Assembly: GCA_903957365.1 (NCBI GenBank)
Contig: CAJBPB010000331.1
Location: 1-35,350, forward strand
DNA: 35,350 bases
Reading direction: 5' to 3'
DNA from: an uncultured Bacteroidota bacterium
GTDB taxonomy: Bacteria; Bacteroidota; Bacteroidia; Bacteroidales; F082
In this document: in pieces, positions 19,686-29,178 of the stretch
How the letters are laid out: each line of letters starts with the position of its first letter
Position numbering within the stretch: position 1 is the first letter of the stretch
Made by a program: the position numbers and the translations under genes
Notes under the pieces: generated by a model
Told to the model about the DNA's origin: nothing
What the model saw: only the letters and a program-made list of their open reading frames with translations
Database searches by the model: none

Positions 19686-21329
19686 TTATTTACCTGTAAC
19701 CGTTTTTAAAGTTTGCAGTGTTTCGCCTTTTTCGTTCATGGCAACAATGATATACAATTGATTTGCAAGGTTCTGAAGATTTATTTCAGTATTGCCTTGT
19801 GTTAGAAATTGTTCACACAAACGACCCATTCCATCATAAATATTTAACTGGAGCAAACCAGTATAATTTACCAAAAGCAAGGTGCCTGACAATTTAAAAG
19901 GTTTGTTTGCTTTATTGATCGGTTTAATACCTGTTTCAACCTGTCCAAGTTTCCCATTGATCAGAAAGTTCTGTGCTTTCACATTTTTTTCTGAATTTTG
20001 TTCATCAATCCAGGCAATTACAACCTGATCAGCCGCCATACTTGTTCCTGCCGGAGCCATTTTTGATGAGGGAGACAATGACAGCGGAGTGTCTTCTGTC
20101 CAGACTTCATCACCATCAGTATTGATAGCTTTTACCAGATAATTTTCGCTGTCTTCATAAACCAGAAAGGAAGTATCATTTTTAAAAGCAGTGGCCTGAA
20201 TAAACCTGAATGTGGAGTTCATCGGGATAAGCTCGAGACCTTCATCACCCCAGAGACGCACACCTTCAGGTGAAATTTTTTGTCCCATTAATCCATTATA
20301 ATTTTGATTGCCATCAGCCTGTGCCCAAAAAACCATAATTTCTCCTCCGGATGTCAAACCTGTGGCGTAATCATAATAATGGTTGAAACTGCTTGTTGTA
20401 GCCAATTCGACGCCATTTGCCGGAAAAGCAAGTGTTCCATCGGCTAAAACATGCTGTACGGATGCATTAAAGAGTGTGTTGTTATCAATGTCGTCCTGCC
20501 AGAATGCAATCATTCCGTTGTTGCCATCAGGAATGGCTTTGTAGTCTTCCCATGCTGTAATGCCGGTGGCACCGCACAATTCAACCGGATTGTCCCACAC
20601 TGCATTCCCATCGTAATCATAGCGCATGGCATACATTAATTTATCAGGTGCCCAAAAAGGGCCGGTCTCGACAAAATAACCAAGGATGAAACCACCGTCA
20701 TCGGTAGGTTGCAGATAGGGCCATTTGACAGAAGCACCTGCCATTGAAAGTTCCCTTCCGCTGACCTCCCACAATTTATTTCCCTGACTATCAAATTTTT
20801 GCATAATCATGCTAATGTTTTCGACACCTTCACGCATCCATGCAATAATGACCGAATTATCGGAAGTTACACAAACGCGAGGTGTCATATCGGCAACGGG
20901 TGAGTCGCCTGCTGCCTGACCATTTTCACCAAAAAGTTGTTCTCCGCCGGGAGATATCTTATACACAAAAACATCCCAATTGCCATTTCTGATGTCGTTA
21001 AACACAATTACCGCGTTGTCGTTGTTGTCTGTTTTCATATCGAAATCAGTCACCCAGGTTTCCTGCGGATGGTTGCTTACGACAATACCATTTTCCTGCC
21101 AAAGTATATTCCCGGCAAAATCGAGTCGCTGAAGATTGATGTCATAATTGGATGCGCCTCCGTACCAACTGATATAACATCCGTTATCAGAAAGTAATGA
21201 GATTTTTGGCACACCTTTATCACCTGCAGCATTGCAGATTACTGAGTTAGTCAATGAATCATCGGTCCATTGAGCCAGTAAATTCAGACTGAAAAGCACG
21301 CTGAATAATAAAAGCAGATTTTTTTTCAT
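19686..21329 (-). CDS. Secreted beta-propeller-like protein with T9SS-like C-terminus
   Basis: From ATG 21329 the protein has 547 residues and a clear signal peptide (MKKNLLLLFSVLFSLNLLAQ). The frame stays open to 21437, but the 36 extra residues lack signal features and an exact -7 box (21352-21359) lies inside that extension. The body consists of repeated strands of the form LQRLDFAGNILW / MQKFDSQGNKLWE / MRYDYDGNAVWD / VLADGTLAF, spaced about 60 residues, as in beta-propellers that bear no known active site. The last 80 residues (NIYDGMGRLCEQFLT; INLQNLANQLYIIVA) resemble a T9SS sorting domain but lack the usual PNP motif and end differently. Export through T9SS is therefore likely but less certain than for its neighbour. 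Confidence 0.8.
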   Translation of the reverse strand: MKKNLLLLFSVLFSLNLLAQWTDDSLTNSVICNAAGDKGVPKISLLSDNGCYISWYGGASNYDINLQRLDFAGNILWQENGIVVSNHPQETWVTDFDMKTDNNDNAVIVFNDIRNGNWDVFVYKISPGGEQLFGENGQAAGDSPVADMTPRVCVTSDNSVIIAWMREGVENISMIMQKFDSQGNKLWEVSGRELSMAGASVKWPYLQPTDDGGFILGYFVETGPFWAPDKLMYAMRYDYDGNAVWDNPVELCGATGITAWEDYKAIPDGNNGMIAFWQDDIDNNTLFNASVQHVLADGTLAFPANGVELATTSSFNHYYDYATGLTSGGEIMVFWAQADGNQNYNGLMGQKISPEGVRLWGDEGLELIPMNSTFRFIQATAFKNDTSFLVYEDSENYLVKAINTDGDEVWTEDTPLSLSPSSKMAPAGTSMAADQVVIAWIDEQNSEKNVKAQNFLINGKLGQVETGIKPINKANKPFKLSGTLLLVNYTGLLQLNIYDGMGRLCEQFLTQGNTEINLQNLANQLYIIVAMNEKGETLQTLKTVTGK

Positions 21330-21351
21330 AATATTCAATTTTTTATCAATA

Positions 21352-21359
21352 CAAAGGTA
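21352..21359 (-). promoter_or_regulatory. Promoter -7 box of the 547-residue secreted protein
   Basis: TACCTTTG on the minus strand matches TAnnTTTG exactly and lies 22 bases before ATG 21329. It supports that start over the longer frame. No TTTG is seen at the -33 position. Confidence 0.5.
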
Positions 21360-21435
21360 ATTTGGCTTTGGCGAGTTGTGTAAATTTTTAGTATAAATAA
21401 TTCTTTTCCATGATTCATTGCTGTTGAATCGTTCC

Positions 21436-22317
21436 ATGATTTGGTATTTTTACATATTCATCTATATACTTATGTCTGGTCTGATCCGTCGTTTTAGGTT
21501 TTTACGTTTCCTGAGCATCGAAGTTGTTTCAGATGCGATGGCAGTTGGAATATTTGCCATGAAATGGCTCAGGATAAATCCGCCATTAGTCTGGTGGCCG
21601 GTATTGGCCATTTCAGTCTGGATTATCTATACCACCGATCATCTGATTGATGCCTGGCAACTCAGGGGTAAATCGGCAATCGCCCGTCATCGTTTTCATC
21701 ACACACATTTTCGTTCGTTTATTGTTAGTATTGTGTTTCTGTCGTTTGGAAATCTATTTCTGATATCGTCTTTTTCTGATATCCGGATTGTTGTGTTTGT
21801 TATTGGTCTGGCCTGTATCGTTTTTGCTTATTTCACGGCGCTATTTCTTAAGAACATTATCAGAATAACCTTGCCCAAAGAATTGATTGTGGCTTTTATT
21901 TTTGTTGCCGGAATCTGGTTTGCTCCCCTTCTGCTTACCAATCGGAATATGGATTTATTAACGGTTATTATTCTATTCATTTTTCTGGGTCTGGCTTTTT
22001 GTGAAGGTGCAATGGTTTCTTTTTTCGAGTATCAACAGGATTCTATCGATTTACACACTTCATTTGCCGTTCAATATGGCAAAGAAAACTCCCGGAGCAT
22101 GATACAAATTTTATTGTTCATATTGCTGATTGTCAATCTTTTTCTCTTCCTTTTCACGCATAATGATGTGGAAGTTGCCGGACTGTTCATTTTGTTATTT
22201 ATGCATCTGTTATTATTGTTAACAGTAAGATATCCCGCATTTTTTAACAAAAACGGACTTTACCGTATTGTTGGTGATTCGGTATTCTTATTACCGGGAC
22301 TGTTGTACTGGTTGTAA
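21436..22317 (+). CDS. UbiA-like polytopic membrane protein
   Basis: From ATG 21436 the protein has 293 residues and about eight membrane segments. Two loops resemble the aspartate motifs of UbiA prenyltransferases: YTTDHLIDAWQ (D68, D72) followed by a basic stretch ARHRFHH, and FFEYQQDSIDLHTSFAVQYG (E198, D202), which aligns with the second motif D-x-x-x-D-x3-G-x2-TLAV-x2-G. UbiA enzymes attach polyprenyl chains to aromatic rings. The usual Asn of the first motif and the Gly of the second are missing, so the substrate or even the activity may differ. The frame extends to a TTG at 21418, and ATG 21472 is another possible start. It is divergent from the secreted protein at 21329 and has no biosynthetic partners nearby. 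Confidence 0.65.
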   Translation: MIWYFYIFIYILMSGLIRRFRFLRFLSIEVVSDAMAVGIFAMKWLRINPPLVWWPVLAISVWIIYTTDHLIDAWQLRGKSAIARHRFHHTHFRSFIVSIVFLSFGNLFLISSFSDIRIVVFVIGLACIVFAYFTALFLKNIIRITLPKELIVAFIFVAGIWFAPLLLTNRNMDLLTVIILFIFLGLAFCEGAMVSFFEYQQDSIDLHTSFAVQYGKENSRSMIQILLFILLIVNLFLFLFTHNDVEVAGLFILLFMHLLLLLTVRYPAFFNKNGLYRIVGDSVFLLPGLLYWL

Positions 22318-22360
22318 AAAGAATACAAAAGCCGTTACAGTATTTCATAAGTGTTAAAAT

Positions 22361-23383
22361 TCATTTTTTTCGTATCGCAACCCAGGCTTTTACCACAAAT
22401 GTACTTACCAGAACAATGGCTACAAACCACACGAAAAGCATGGGCCATGATTGTGTGCGGTAAATCGCTGTGGCAATATTTCCAATAAGCAGCCATTGAA
22501 CAACATAAAAAGCGGTCACATTTTCACCTGCCCAAACTACATAATGTATTGCCTTGTAATCTGCAATGTACTTGTATAAACGTTTGAAAAGCAATAGCCA
22601 GAAACCCATAAATAAAACTGCCCAGAGAACAAAAAGTGCGGTATGATGGTAATAAGCCGGTAAATCGGTTGTGATGGCAAAACCATATTTAACAAAAAGA
22701 ATATTCAAAACAGCGAACCCTGCCAGTAAAAGGTTTGATTGCAATCCTTTGATTACACTTGAATTGAACCTTATTTCGATGAAGTAATAAATTACCCCAA
22801 GTATTGGATAAACCATCCAGGGAAATACTGGAAAATAAGACCACTCCAGATTACCCCAGAAAAGCGCCTGAACATAATAAACCCAGGCGTATTGACCGTG
22901 GTAATCGGGCAGAAAAGTGTTTGCTGATGCAATGAAAACTGAAAATATAATCCAGAATATAATATTTTCACTAATCAGCCTTTTCAGCAAGGCAATACTG
23001 ATGATCGATAATCCTGCCAGAAATAGAATGTCAACGCCAAAAATGTAATGAAATGGATTCAGTTCTATCGAATTATGAAAGATCTTCAACAGCATATGCG
23101 CATTCAATCCAATGTTTAAAGCCAGACCCAGAAAGAGAATTTTCAATCCTCTCATTATCGATTTACCCGTTTGCCTGGCGCGGATCGCAAAATAACCCAT
23201 CACAACCATAAAGACCGGGGCTGCCGGCACTCCTCCTAGGAAAAGTGAAATTTTACCTGAAAAACTACCGTAAATATCATAAGTAGCAAACAACTCCATC
23301 AAATGCACCTGAATCATACAAAGAACAGCGATGCCTTTTAAAAAATCAGGGGAAGTCAATCTGTCAGCCAATCTGTGATTCAT
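22361..23383 (-). CDS. DUF1624 / HGSNAT-like membrane acyltransferase
   Basis: The 340 residues form about ten membrane helices. The N-terminus reads SPDFLKGIAVLCMIQVHLMELF, with a histidine in the first helix, and is followed by GGVPAAPVFMVVMGYFA. Both are the typical opening of DUF1624 / heparan-alpha-glucosaminide N-acetyltransferase-like and related acyltransferase families, which move acyl groups to sugars or envelope polymers across the membrane. The substrate is not visible. The gene converges with the UbiA-like gene, 43 bases apart, with no clear hairpin in between, and has a good -7 box upstream. Confidence 0.75.
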   Translation of the reverse strand: MNHRLADRLTSPDFLKGIAVLCMIQVHLMELFATYDIYGSFSGKISLFLGGVPAAPVFMVVMGYFAIRARQTGKSIMRGLKILFLGLALNIGLNAHMLLKIFHNSIELNPFHYIFGVDILFLAGLSIISIALLKRLISENIIFWIIFSVFIASANTFLPDYHGQYAWVYYVQALFWGNLEWSYFPVFPWMVYPILGVIYYFIEIRFNSSVIKGLQSNLLLAGFAVLNILFVKYGFAITTDLPAYYHHTALFVLWAVLFMGFWLLLFKRLYKYIADYKAIHYVVWAGENVTAFYVVQWLLIGNIATAIYRTQSWPMLFVWFVAIVLVSTFVVKAWVAIRKK

Positions 23384-23423
23384 TTTTTCATTGTGTTAAG
23401 CTTGGAAACATCTATTTTTCACG

Positions 23424-23431
23424 CAAACTTA
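23424..23431 (-). promoter_or_regulatory. Promoter -7 box of the DUF1624-like gene
   Basis: TAAGTTTG on the minus strand matches TAnnTTTG exactly, 40 bases before the ATG at 23383. A TTTC 23 bases upstream could serve as a poor -33 element. Confidence 0.45.
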
Positions 23432-23564
23432 GATCAAAAAGTATCGTTTTATCTGAAATCTTAAAATCTTGTAAAGAATATAATTAATTCTATACATCAT
23501 GAAGAACGATTATTATGAATCTTTGCCATATTATTTTTTAAGACTAATTCTAGAATCATTACGT

Positions 23565-24359
23565 ATGAAAAAAATCCTATTCATTCTTGGAATTCTGTTT
23601 ATCGGAATTTCATCAAAAGGGCAAATAACCCTGGAACACACCTATACTTTTTCAGGAACTTTCACCCAACTGGCCGTTTCAGGCGACAAATTCTTCATAA
23701 TGGATGTTGGATTAAGTCAATGCAAAATTTTCAATACAAACCACATTTTGTGGAAAACCATTAGTTTATCGGTGCCTGCAAATAATTATCTGTATGATAT
23801 TCAGTATATTTCGGAGAATTTATTTACGACCGACAATTCACTGTGTCTTGTTTACACTTATTATAGTTACGATGCAACCAATTTATATTATACCTACACA
23901 ACCAAAGTTGTAAAGGAAAACGGAACTGTTTTGCTCACACTTCCTGGTTGCCAGTATTACTATGCAACAACACTTACGGATGGCCACACCAAATTTGTCA
24001 CTTACAGCTACGATTATTCTGTGAGTCCTTATACTGTTGCCACAAGTGTTTATGATATTCCGGGAACCCTTATGCTTTCGATGTCAGAAAAAGGAGATAC
24101 TGAATCACCAACACAACTGAAAGCTTTTCCAAATCCGGTAAGCGACCGGTTAACCATTATGTATGCGTTACCTGTCGGAATTGAATCTGCAACATTGACT
24201 GTCACTGATTTACAGGGAAGAATGATCAGTAATTATCCTGTTCAGGGCAACACAAACCGTTTGGATATTCAGGTATCACAATTGCCTGACGGTGTTTATT
24301 TCTATACCATTCATGCCGCAAATTATCAATCGAATCCTGCGAAAATAATTGTGAATTAA
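23565..24359 (+). CDS. Small secreted T9SS cargo protein
   Basis: From ATG 23565 the protein has 264 residues, with a signal peptide MKKILFILGILFIGISSKG at the start. The frame is open from 23499, but the 22 residues before it would hide the signal peptide. The middle (about residues 20-185) is a beta-rich, tyrosine- and threonine-rich region with no family that I recognise. The last 75 residues are a clear T9SS type A sorting domain: LKAFPNPVSDRLTI, LTVTDLQGRMI, VSQLPDGVYFYTIHA and the closing PAKIIVN. It should reach the cell surface or medium. The gene converges tail to tail with the Crp/Fnr gene, 21 bases apart. Confidence 0.85.
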   Translation: MKKILFILGILFIGISSKGQITLEHTYTFSGTFTQLAVSGDKFFIMDVGLSQCKIFNTNHILWKTISLSVPANNYLYDIQYISENLFTTDNSLCLVYTYYSYDATNLYYTYTTKVVKENGTVLLTLPGCQYYYATTLTDGHTKFVTYSYDYSVSPYTVATSVYDIPGTLMLSMSEKGDTESPTQLKAFPNPVSDRLTIMYALPVGIESATLTVTDLQGRMISNYPVQGNTNRLDIQVSQLPDGVYFYTIHAANYQSNPAKIIVN

Positions 24360-24380
24360 TTGCTTTGGATTAATGAGACA

Positions 24381-25082
24381 CTAGCCGTGCAGCGAAATCT
24401 CTCTCAATGTTTCCATCCGAAGAATTTCGATGGTTTTGGTTTCAATCTTTATAATGCCTTCTGTTTCAAATTCTTTGAGAATTCGTGTAGCACTTTCTTT
24501 GGTCATATTCGACATTTCACCAATTTCCTGCCGGGTGATGTAAAGATTAAAGGCAGATGACCGATGTATTTCCTTGCTGAGATAAAGCAAAACATCGGCA
24601 AGGCGGCCTGGCATTTGTTTTTGAGTCAGACTGATTAACCTGTCAAAATTGGTAGCGCTGTTATGACTGCAATGCTTTAGCAGACCTTCAGCAAAGTCAG
24701 GGTTTGAGCGAATGATCTTGCGTACATTATCCGAAGAAATAAAACATGCAGATGTTTCTGTCAGCGCGGTTACTGAATAATGATAACGGAAATCTGTAAA
24801 TAAACCAGGACCACCAATAATCCTCCAGGAAGGCACCAGTTCGAGAATCAGATTCTTTTTATCCATGCCTTCCAGATACAATTTGGCCATACCTCTGGTT
24901 AACATGATGAGGTGTGCCGCCGAAGTTCCTTGCTTGATCAGGTTCTCACCAGCATTGAAAACAACTTCAAAGCGGCCAGCATTCATAATCTTAAGCTCCT
25001 CTTCACTCAAAAGATTGAATAAAGGTGAACGTAAATTACAATTATCACAACTGTTACACTGTTCCGATTTCCTGTTTAACAT
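24381..25082 (-). CDS. Crp/Fnr-family regulator with FNR-like cysteines
   Basis: This 233-residue regulator has an N-terminal cyclic-nucleotide-binding-type beta-roll (about 22-120), a long dimer helix (about 125-155) and a winged helix-turn-helix (ITRQEIGEMSNMTKESATRILKEFE). Three N-terminal cysteines, C9, C12 and C15 (QCNSCDNCNLRSPLF), and C113 in the beta-roll match the layout of the four cluster ligands of FNR (C20, C23, C29, C122 in E. coli), which suggests an oxygen- or NO-labile 4Fe-4S cluster. The spacing CxxCxxC is tighter than in E. coli. The recognition helix K-E-S-A-T-R has the conserved E and R of the superfamily. Target genes are unknown. A CRP-like palindrome lies at 31472-31487. 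Confidence 0.9.
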   Translation of the reverse strand: MLNRKSEQCNSCDNCNLRSPLFNLLSEEELKIMNAGRFEVVFNAGENLIKQGTSAAHLIMLTRGMAKLYLEGMDKKNLILELVPSWRIIGGPGLFTDFRYHYSVTALTETSACFISSDNVRKIIRSNPDFAEGLLKHCSHNSATNFDRLISLTQKQMPGRLADVLLYLSKEIHRSSAFNLYITRQEIGEMSNMTKESATRILKEFETEGIIKIETKTIEILRMETLREISLHG

Positions 25083-25383
25083 AACTGGTCAATAAAGTCA
25101 AATATGTGAAGACTTTTTATAAAAATGTATTTTTAATCAATTTTTGCCGTTTCCTTTTGAACAAAGCCTGTATATTTACAGCTCGTTTTTCATAGGGAAA
25201 ACCAAAAGTAGTATAAAAATTGATTTTACGCACAAACTTAATTGATGTGCAATAAATAATTAACTGTTCTGTCGCAGTAAATTTCTCGTAAAACACATTG
25301 ATTTTATGCTCTTTTTCGCTGATTCTCCACCAAAAATTTCAAAGAGAAAAAAACCTAATTTCGCCATCTCTAAAGAATTCCTG
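25083..25383. other. Divergent intergenic region, 301 bases
   Basis: The stretch separates the Crp/Fnr gene from the outer-membrane protein gene. It contains near-matches to -7 boxes on both strands: CATATTTG at 25106-25099 (minus) and TAATTTCG at 25356-25363 (plus), each with one mismatch. I see no palindrome strong enough to call an autoregulatory FNR site and no small ORF with support. Confidence 0.4.
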
Positions 25384-26067
25384 ATGAAAAAGACCTTGTT
25401 TTTAATATTTTTTCTTAGCAGCATTACCTTGTTTGCCCAAACCCATCACGCTTATCTTGAATTAAAATCAGGAATGAGCCTGCCGGTCTTAGATTATTCA
25501 TCCAACAATCTTGAAACCGGATGTTTCACCGAACCCGGAATTACCTTTTCATTAGAAGCAGGAATGAAAATTTATAAACAATGGGGTGTTTCTATACAGT
25601 CTGGTTTTCAATTACATAGTGTGGATGTCGGATTACTTGGCTGGGAAAAAATGCAGGCCGATCCATTTTTGGAAGATCTTTACATCCGAAGCGACCCTTA
25701 CCGTATTATTCACATTGTTGCCGGACCAGATTATAGTTTCCCATTTCATAACAAATTCAATTTGGATCTTAAATTGCTCGGTGGTGTGTTTTTTTCAAGA
25801 ACACCTTATCAGCTTTACAAACCAACCTATTTCATGGTTGGGCCTCCCTATTATGAAATTACTTCATCGAGTGACATTAGTTTTGCATATGGCGGTGGCG
25901 CACGTTTCAGATATGCGATAACAAGTTGTTATGAAGTAAGTATGCAGGGTGAGTTTCTGTCTTCTCAGGTTGCTTTCCCTTTTCAAAGCGCTTCCACCTC
26001 GCGAATTGAGAATAAAACCATATCCTTTGTGAATATTTCTGCAGGACTTGTTCTGTATTTGTTTTAA
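25384..26067 (+). CDS. Outer-membrane beta-barrel protein
   Basis: From ATG 25384 the protein has 227 residues with a signal peptide (MKKTLFLIFFLSSITLFAQ). The frame extends to 25306, but the extension (PPKISKRKKPNF) does not fit a secretion signal and contains the possible -7 box. After cleavage the sequence alternates short amphipathic strands and loops (YLELKSGMSLPV, ITFSLEAGMKIYKQWGVSIQSGFQL, FNLDLKLLGGVFF, FAYGGGARFRYAI) and ends NISAGLVLYLF, with the aromatic terminal residue recognised by the BAM machinery. This is typical of 8- to 10-stranded barrels of the PorT / OmpA-like type in Bacteroidota. The role is unknown. Confidence 0.8.
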   Translation: MKKTLFLIFFLSSITLFAQTHHAYLELKSGMSLPVLDYSSNNLETGCFTEPGITFSLEAGMKIYKQWGVSIQSGFQLHSVDVGLLGWEKMQADPFLEDLYIRSDPYRIIHIVAGPDYSFPFHNKFNLDLKLLGGVFFSRTPYQLYKPTYFMVGPPYYEITSSSDISFAYGGGARFRYAITSCYEVSMQGEFLSSQVAFPFQSASTSRIENKTISFVNISAGLVLYLF

Positions 26068-26105
26068 ACAATAATTTAATCTGATCAGAACCTGTTTTAA
26101 ACACA

Positions 26106-26128
26106 GTGTCTGGACTATCCAGATGCAC
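26106..26128. terminator. Hairpin between converging genes, probable bidirectional terminator
   Basis: TCTGGA and TCCAGA pair around CTA, extended by GTG / CAC across a 2-base bulge. It lies 39 bases after the beta-barrel stop and next to the stop of the LD-carboxypeptidase gene. On the plus strand it is followed by TTTTATT; the T run is imperfect. Confidence 0.55.
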
Positions 26129-26132
26129 AGTT

Positions 26133-27029
26133 TTATTCGATTTCATCAAATTCAACCTTATCAATTACCTTTAGTTGGTAATTTCTTCCTAAGACGAGGG
26201 CACGGTTATCGGGTAAATGACCGGAAGGAAAACCGAAACAAACCGGAAAATCGTATTCCTCAATATGCTCAGCAATAATTTCCTCCGCGTTTTTACCAAA
26301 CGGGATTGCGTTGTCTCTCATGTCTTCCATTCCACCCACTATCAAGCCTGAAAGTTGTTCAAAAACGCCCATACGTTTCAAACTAAGTATCATCCTGTCA
26401 ATATGATACAGGTATTCATCCAAATCCTCAATGAAAAGTATCTTCCCTCTCATGTCCGGGAAATCAGATGAACCGGCCAGACTATATAAAATGGAAAGAT
26501 TCCCCCCCGCCAATTGGCCAGTTGCAATCCCGGTACGGTTCAGTAAATGGTTGCCAATTGTGTAATGTACAGGCTTGTTTTGTAACACATCAAGCAGACT
26601 TTGCAAAGTTTCCGGTGTGTTTCTGTTAAAATTAATCGGCATGGTTGCATGCAGACTTTCGATGCCAGATTGTAAAATACGGGCATGAATCACTGTGATA
26701 TCACTATAACCGATTATCCATTTCGGGTTTAAAATGAACTTACTGAAATCGAGTCCACCGATCATTCTCATTGCACCATAACCGCCTCTGGCACATAATA
26801 TTGCCTTCACTTCCGGGTCATCCAGCAAGTTTTGAAAATGATATGCCCTTTCTGCATCAGTACCCGCGAATTGATGAAACTGTTTAAAAACGGTATTATC
26901 CACCTTAATCTTAAATCCCTGATCTTCAATGAATCTTAAGGCAGGTTGTAATTCTTCCATGCTTATTTTACGTGCAGGGGCAGCAATTGCTATGGTATCG
27001 CCTTTTGATAAGGCTGGTGGGGTTCTCAT
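26133..27029 (-). CDS. LD-carboxypeptidase, peptidase family S66
   Basis: S66 enzymes cut the L,D bond of muropeptides during peptidoglycan recycling; MccF relatives cut microcin C. The 298-residue protein has the N-terminal [11 protein letters not shown], the segment [18 protein letters not shown], the nucleophile S109 in GYSDIT, E201 in [13 protein letters not shown] and H271 in GFPSGH, which complete the Ser-Glu-His triad. The frame reaches a TTG at 27035, but ATG 27029 ([11 protein letters not shown]) fits the family start. No signal peptide is seen, so it acts in the cytoplasm. It is divergent from metG with 52 bases between the start codons. Confidence 0.92.
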   Translation of the reverse strand: MRTPPALSKGDTIAIAAPARKISMEELQPALRFIEDQGFKIKVDNTVFKQFHQFAGTDAERAYHFQNLLDDPEVKAILCARGGYGAMRMIGGLDFSKFILNPKWIIGYSDITVIHARILQSGIESLHATMPINFNRNTPETLQSLLDVLQNKPVHYTIGNHLLNRTGIATGQLAGGNLSILYSLAGSSDFPDMRGKILFIEDLDEYLYHIDRMILSLKRMGVFEQLSGLIVGGMEDMRDNAIPFGKNAEEIIAEHIEEYDFPVCFGFPSGHLPDNRALVLGRNYQLKVIDKVEFDEIE

Positions 27030-27044
27030 TTTCAAACTATTGGT

Positions 27045-27052
27045 TAACTTTG
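27045..27052 (+). promoter_or_regulatory. Promoter -7 box of metG
   Basis: TAACTTTG is an exact TAnnTTTG box, 29 bases before the metG ATG, inside the 52-base gap shared with the divergent LD-carboxypeptidase gene. It supports the short metG start. Confidence 0.55.
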
Positions 27053-27081
27053 CGAAAATTTTCTTTTATATTCTGATGATT

Positions 27082-29145
27082 ATGGAAATCAAAAATAAAC
27101 AATTCAAGCGTTATACGGTCACTTCGGCTCTTCCTTATGCCAACGGTCCCATTCATATTGGTCATCTGGCTGGTGTATATGTTCCGGCCGACATTTATGT
27201 CCGGTACCTTCGTTTGAATAAAAAAGATGTTGTTTTTATCGGTGGTTCTGACGAACATGGCGTTCCCATCACCATTAAAGCACGTCAACAGGGCATTAGT
27301 CCGCAGGAAGTGGTTGATAAATACCATAACATCATCAAAGATTCGTTCGAAAAATTTGGTATTTCCTTCGATGTTTACAGCCGTACCTCTGCTCCCATAC
27401 ATCACGAAACCGCCTCTGAGTTTTTTAAAAAACTTTATGATGATGGTGCTTTCATTGAGAAAACATCCCAACAATATTATGATGAAGAAGCCAGTCATTT
27501 TCTGGCCGACCGTTATATAACCGGAACCTGTCCGCATTGCAATAATGACCGTGCTTATGGCGATCAGTGTGAAAGTTGTGGCACCTCACTCAGCCCGCTC
27601 GATCTGATCAATCCGCGTTCGGCACTAAGTGGAAATGTTCCTGTTTTGAAAGACACAAAACACTGGTATCTGCCCTTGAATGAGTATGAACCCTGGTTAC
27701 GTGAATGGATTCTGGAAGGCCACAAAGACGATTGGAAACCCAATGTATTTGGTCAATGCAAATCGTGGATCGATCAGGGATTACAGGCACGTGCCGTCAC
27801 CCGCGACCTCGACTGGGGCGTAAAAGTACCTGTGGAAGGTGCTGATGGTAAGGTGCTTTACGTTTGGTTTGACGCGCCCATCGGTTATATTTCAGCAACC
27901 AAGGAGTGGAGTGAAAAAACCGGAAACGACTGGAGACCTTACTGGAAAAATGAAGATTCAAAACTCGTTCATTTCATTGGCAAAGACAATATTGTATTTC
28001 ATTGCATCATTTTTCCTGCCATGTTGCATGCCGAAGGCAGTTATATTCTGCCAGAAAACGTGCCGGCCAACGAGTTTCTGAATCTTGAAAGTGATAAGAT
28101 TTCAACCTCACGCAACTGGGCTGTATGGCTGCATGAATACCTTGAGGATTTTCCGGGCAAGGAAGATGTGTTACGATATGTGCTTACCGCCAACGCGCCC
28201 GAAACAAAAGACAACGACTTCACCTGGAAAGATTTTCAGGCAAGAAACAACAATGAACTGCTTGCTATTTATGGCAATTTCGTGAACCGTACCCTTGTTC
28301 TTACCCACAAATATTTCGATGGCGTTGTTCCCGGTCTGGAGAATCTGAATGAAAAAGACCAGGAAGTATTGGCTTCGATGGATGCTTTTCCTGCTAAAAT
28401 CGGCGAAAGTATTGAATCTTACCGTTTCCGGGAAGCCTTGTCAGAACTGATGAATCTGGCCCGCCTCGGTAATAAATACCTGACTGAGAATGAACCATGG
28501 AAACAGTTCAAAACCGATCCCGAAAGAGTGAAAACAGTGTTGGCAGTTTCGTTGCAGATTGTGGCCAAACTCGCGGTACTTTCTATTCCCTTTGTTCCGT
28601 TCAGTGCGGCACGACTTACTAAAATGATCGGGTTGAATGACTTCAACTGGATCGATGCTGCCAAAACGGTATTGCTGCCTGCCGGTATTGTCCTGAATAC
28701 GCCTGAGTTACTCTTCGAACGTATTGAAGATGAATCGGTTGAAAAACAGGTACAAAAACTTCTCGACACAAAAAAGGCGAACCTTCAGGCTGCTGGTCCA
28801 GAATTAAAACCACAAAAAGACACCATCACTTACGAGGATTTTGCCAGAATGGATATACGTACCGGAACCATTCTTTCTGCTGAGATCGTCCCTAAAACAA
28901 AAAAACTTCTTAAACTTACAATCGATACAGGCATCGATAAACGGACTGTCGTGAGCGGAATAGCCGAGCATTATGCACCGGAAGCCATTATCGGACAAAA
29001 AGTATGTATGCTGGTTAACCTCGCTCCGCGTGAATTACGTGGTATCGTATCGAACGGTATGATTCTGATGGCCGAAAACAGCGAAGGAAAACTTTGTTTC
29101 GTTTCTCCGACTGAGGCGTTTCACACCGGATGCGAAGTAAAATAG
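27082..29145 (+). CDS. metG: Methionyl-tRNA synthetase with C-terminal tRNA-binding domain
   Basis: MetRS charges initiator and elongator tRNA-Met. From ATG 27082 it has 687 residues. HIGH is canonical (H25-I-G-H28 in [12 protein letters not shown]). A zinc knuckle has C150, C153, C163 and C166 (CPHC, CESC). The KMSKS position reads K339-I-S-T-S343, so the second lysine is lost; I recall KLSTS-like forms in Bacteroidota. The last 110 residues are an EMAPII/Trbp111-type tRNA-binding domain ([28 protein letters not shown]), also responsible for dimer formation in E. coli. The frame is open from 26929 inside the divergent neighbour, but the -7 box and family alignment favour 27082; ATG 27076 is possible. 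Confidence 0.97.
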   Translation: MEIKNKQFKRYTVTSALPYANGPIHIGHLAGVYVPADIYVRYLRLNKKDVVFIGGSDEHGVPITIKARQQGISPQEVVDKYHNIIKDSFEKFGISFDVYSRTSAPIHHETASEFFKKLYDDGAFIEKTSQQYYDEEASHFLADRYITGTCPHCNNDRAYGDQCESCGTSLSPLDLINPRSALSGNVPVLKDTKHWYLPLNEYEPWLREWILEGHKDDWKPNVFGQCKSWIDQGLQARAVTRDLDWGVKVPVEGADGKVLYVWFDAPIGYISATKEWSEKTGNDWRPYWKNEDSKLVHFIGKDNIVFHCIIFPAMLHAEGSYILPENVPANEFLNLESDKISTSRNWAVWLHEYLEDFPGKEDVLRYVLTANAPETKDNDFTWKDFQARNNNELLAIYGNFVNRTLVLTHKYFDGVVPGLENLNEKDQEVLASMDAFPAKIGESIESYRFREALSELMNLARLGNKYLTENEPWKQFKTDPERVKTVLAVSLQIVAKLAVLSIPFVPFSAARLTKMIGLNDFNWIDAAKTVLLPAGIVLNTPELLFERIEDESVEKQVQKLLDTKKANLQAAGPELKPQKDTITYEDFARMDIRTGTILSAEIVPKTKKLLKLTIDTGIDKRTVVSGIAEHYAPEAIIGQKVCMLVNLAPRELRGIVSNGMILMAENSEGKLCFVSPTEAFHTGCEVK

Positions 29146-29178
29146 TTTTGCAGTTTTTACTTCCGGAAACGCTTTGAA

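Noticed and set aside
26929-27081. Extended N-terminus of MetRS
   Set aside because: It overlaps the divergent LD-carboxypeptidase gene and the metG promoter box, and family members begin near the 27082 start.
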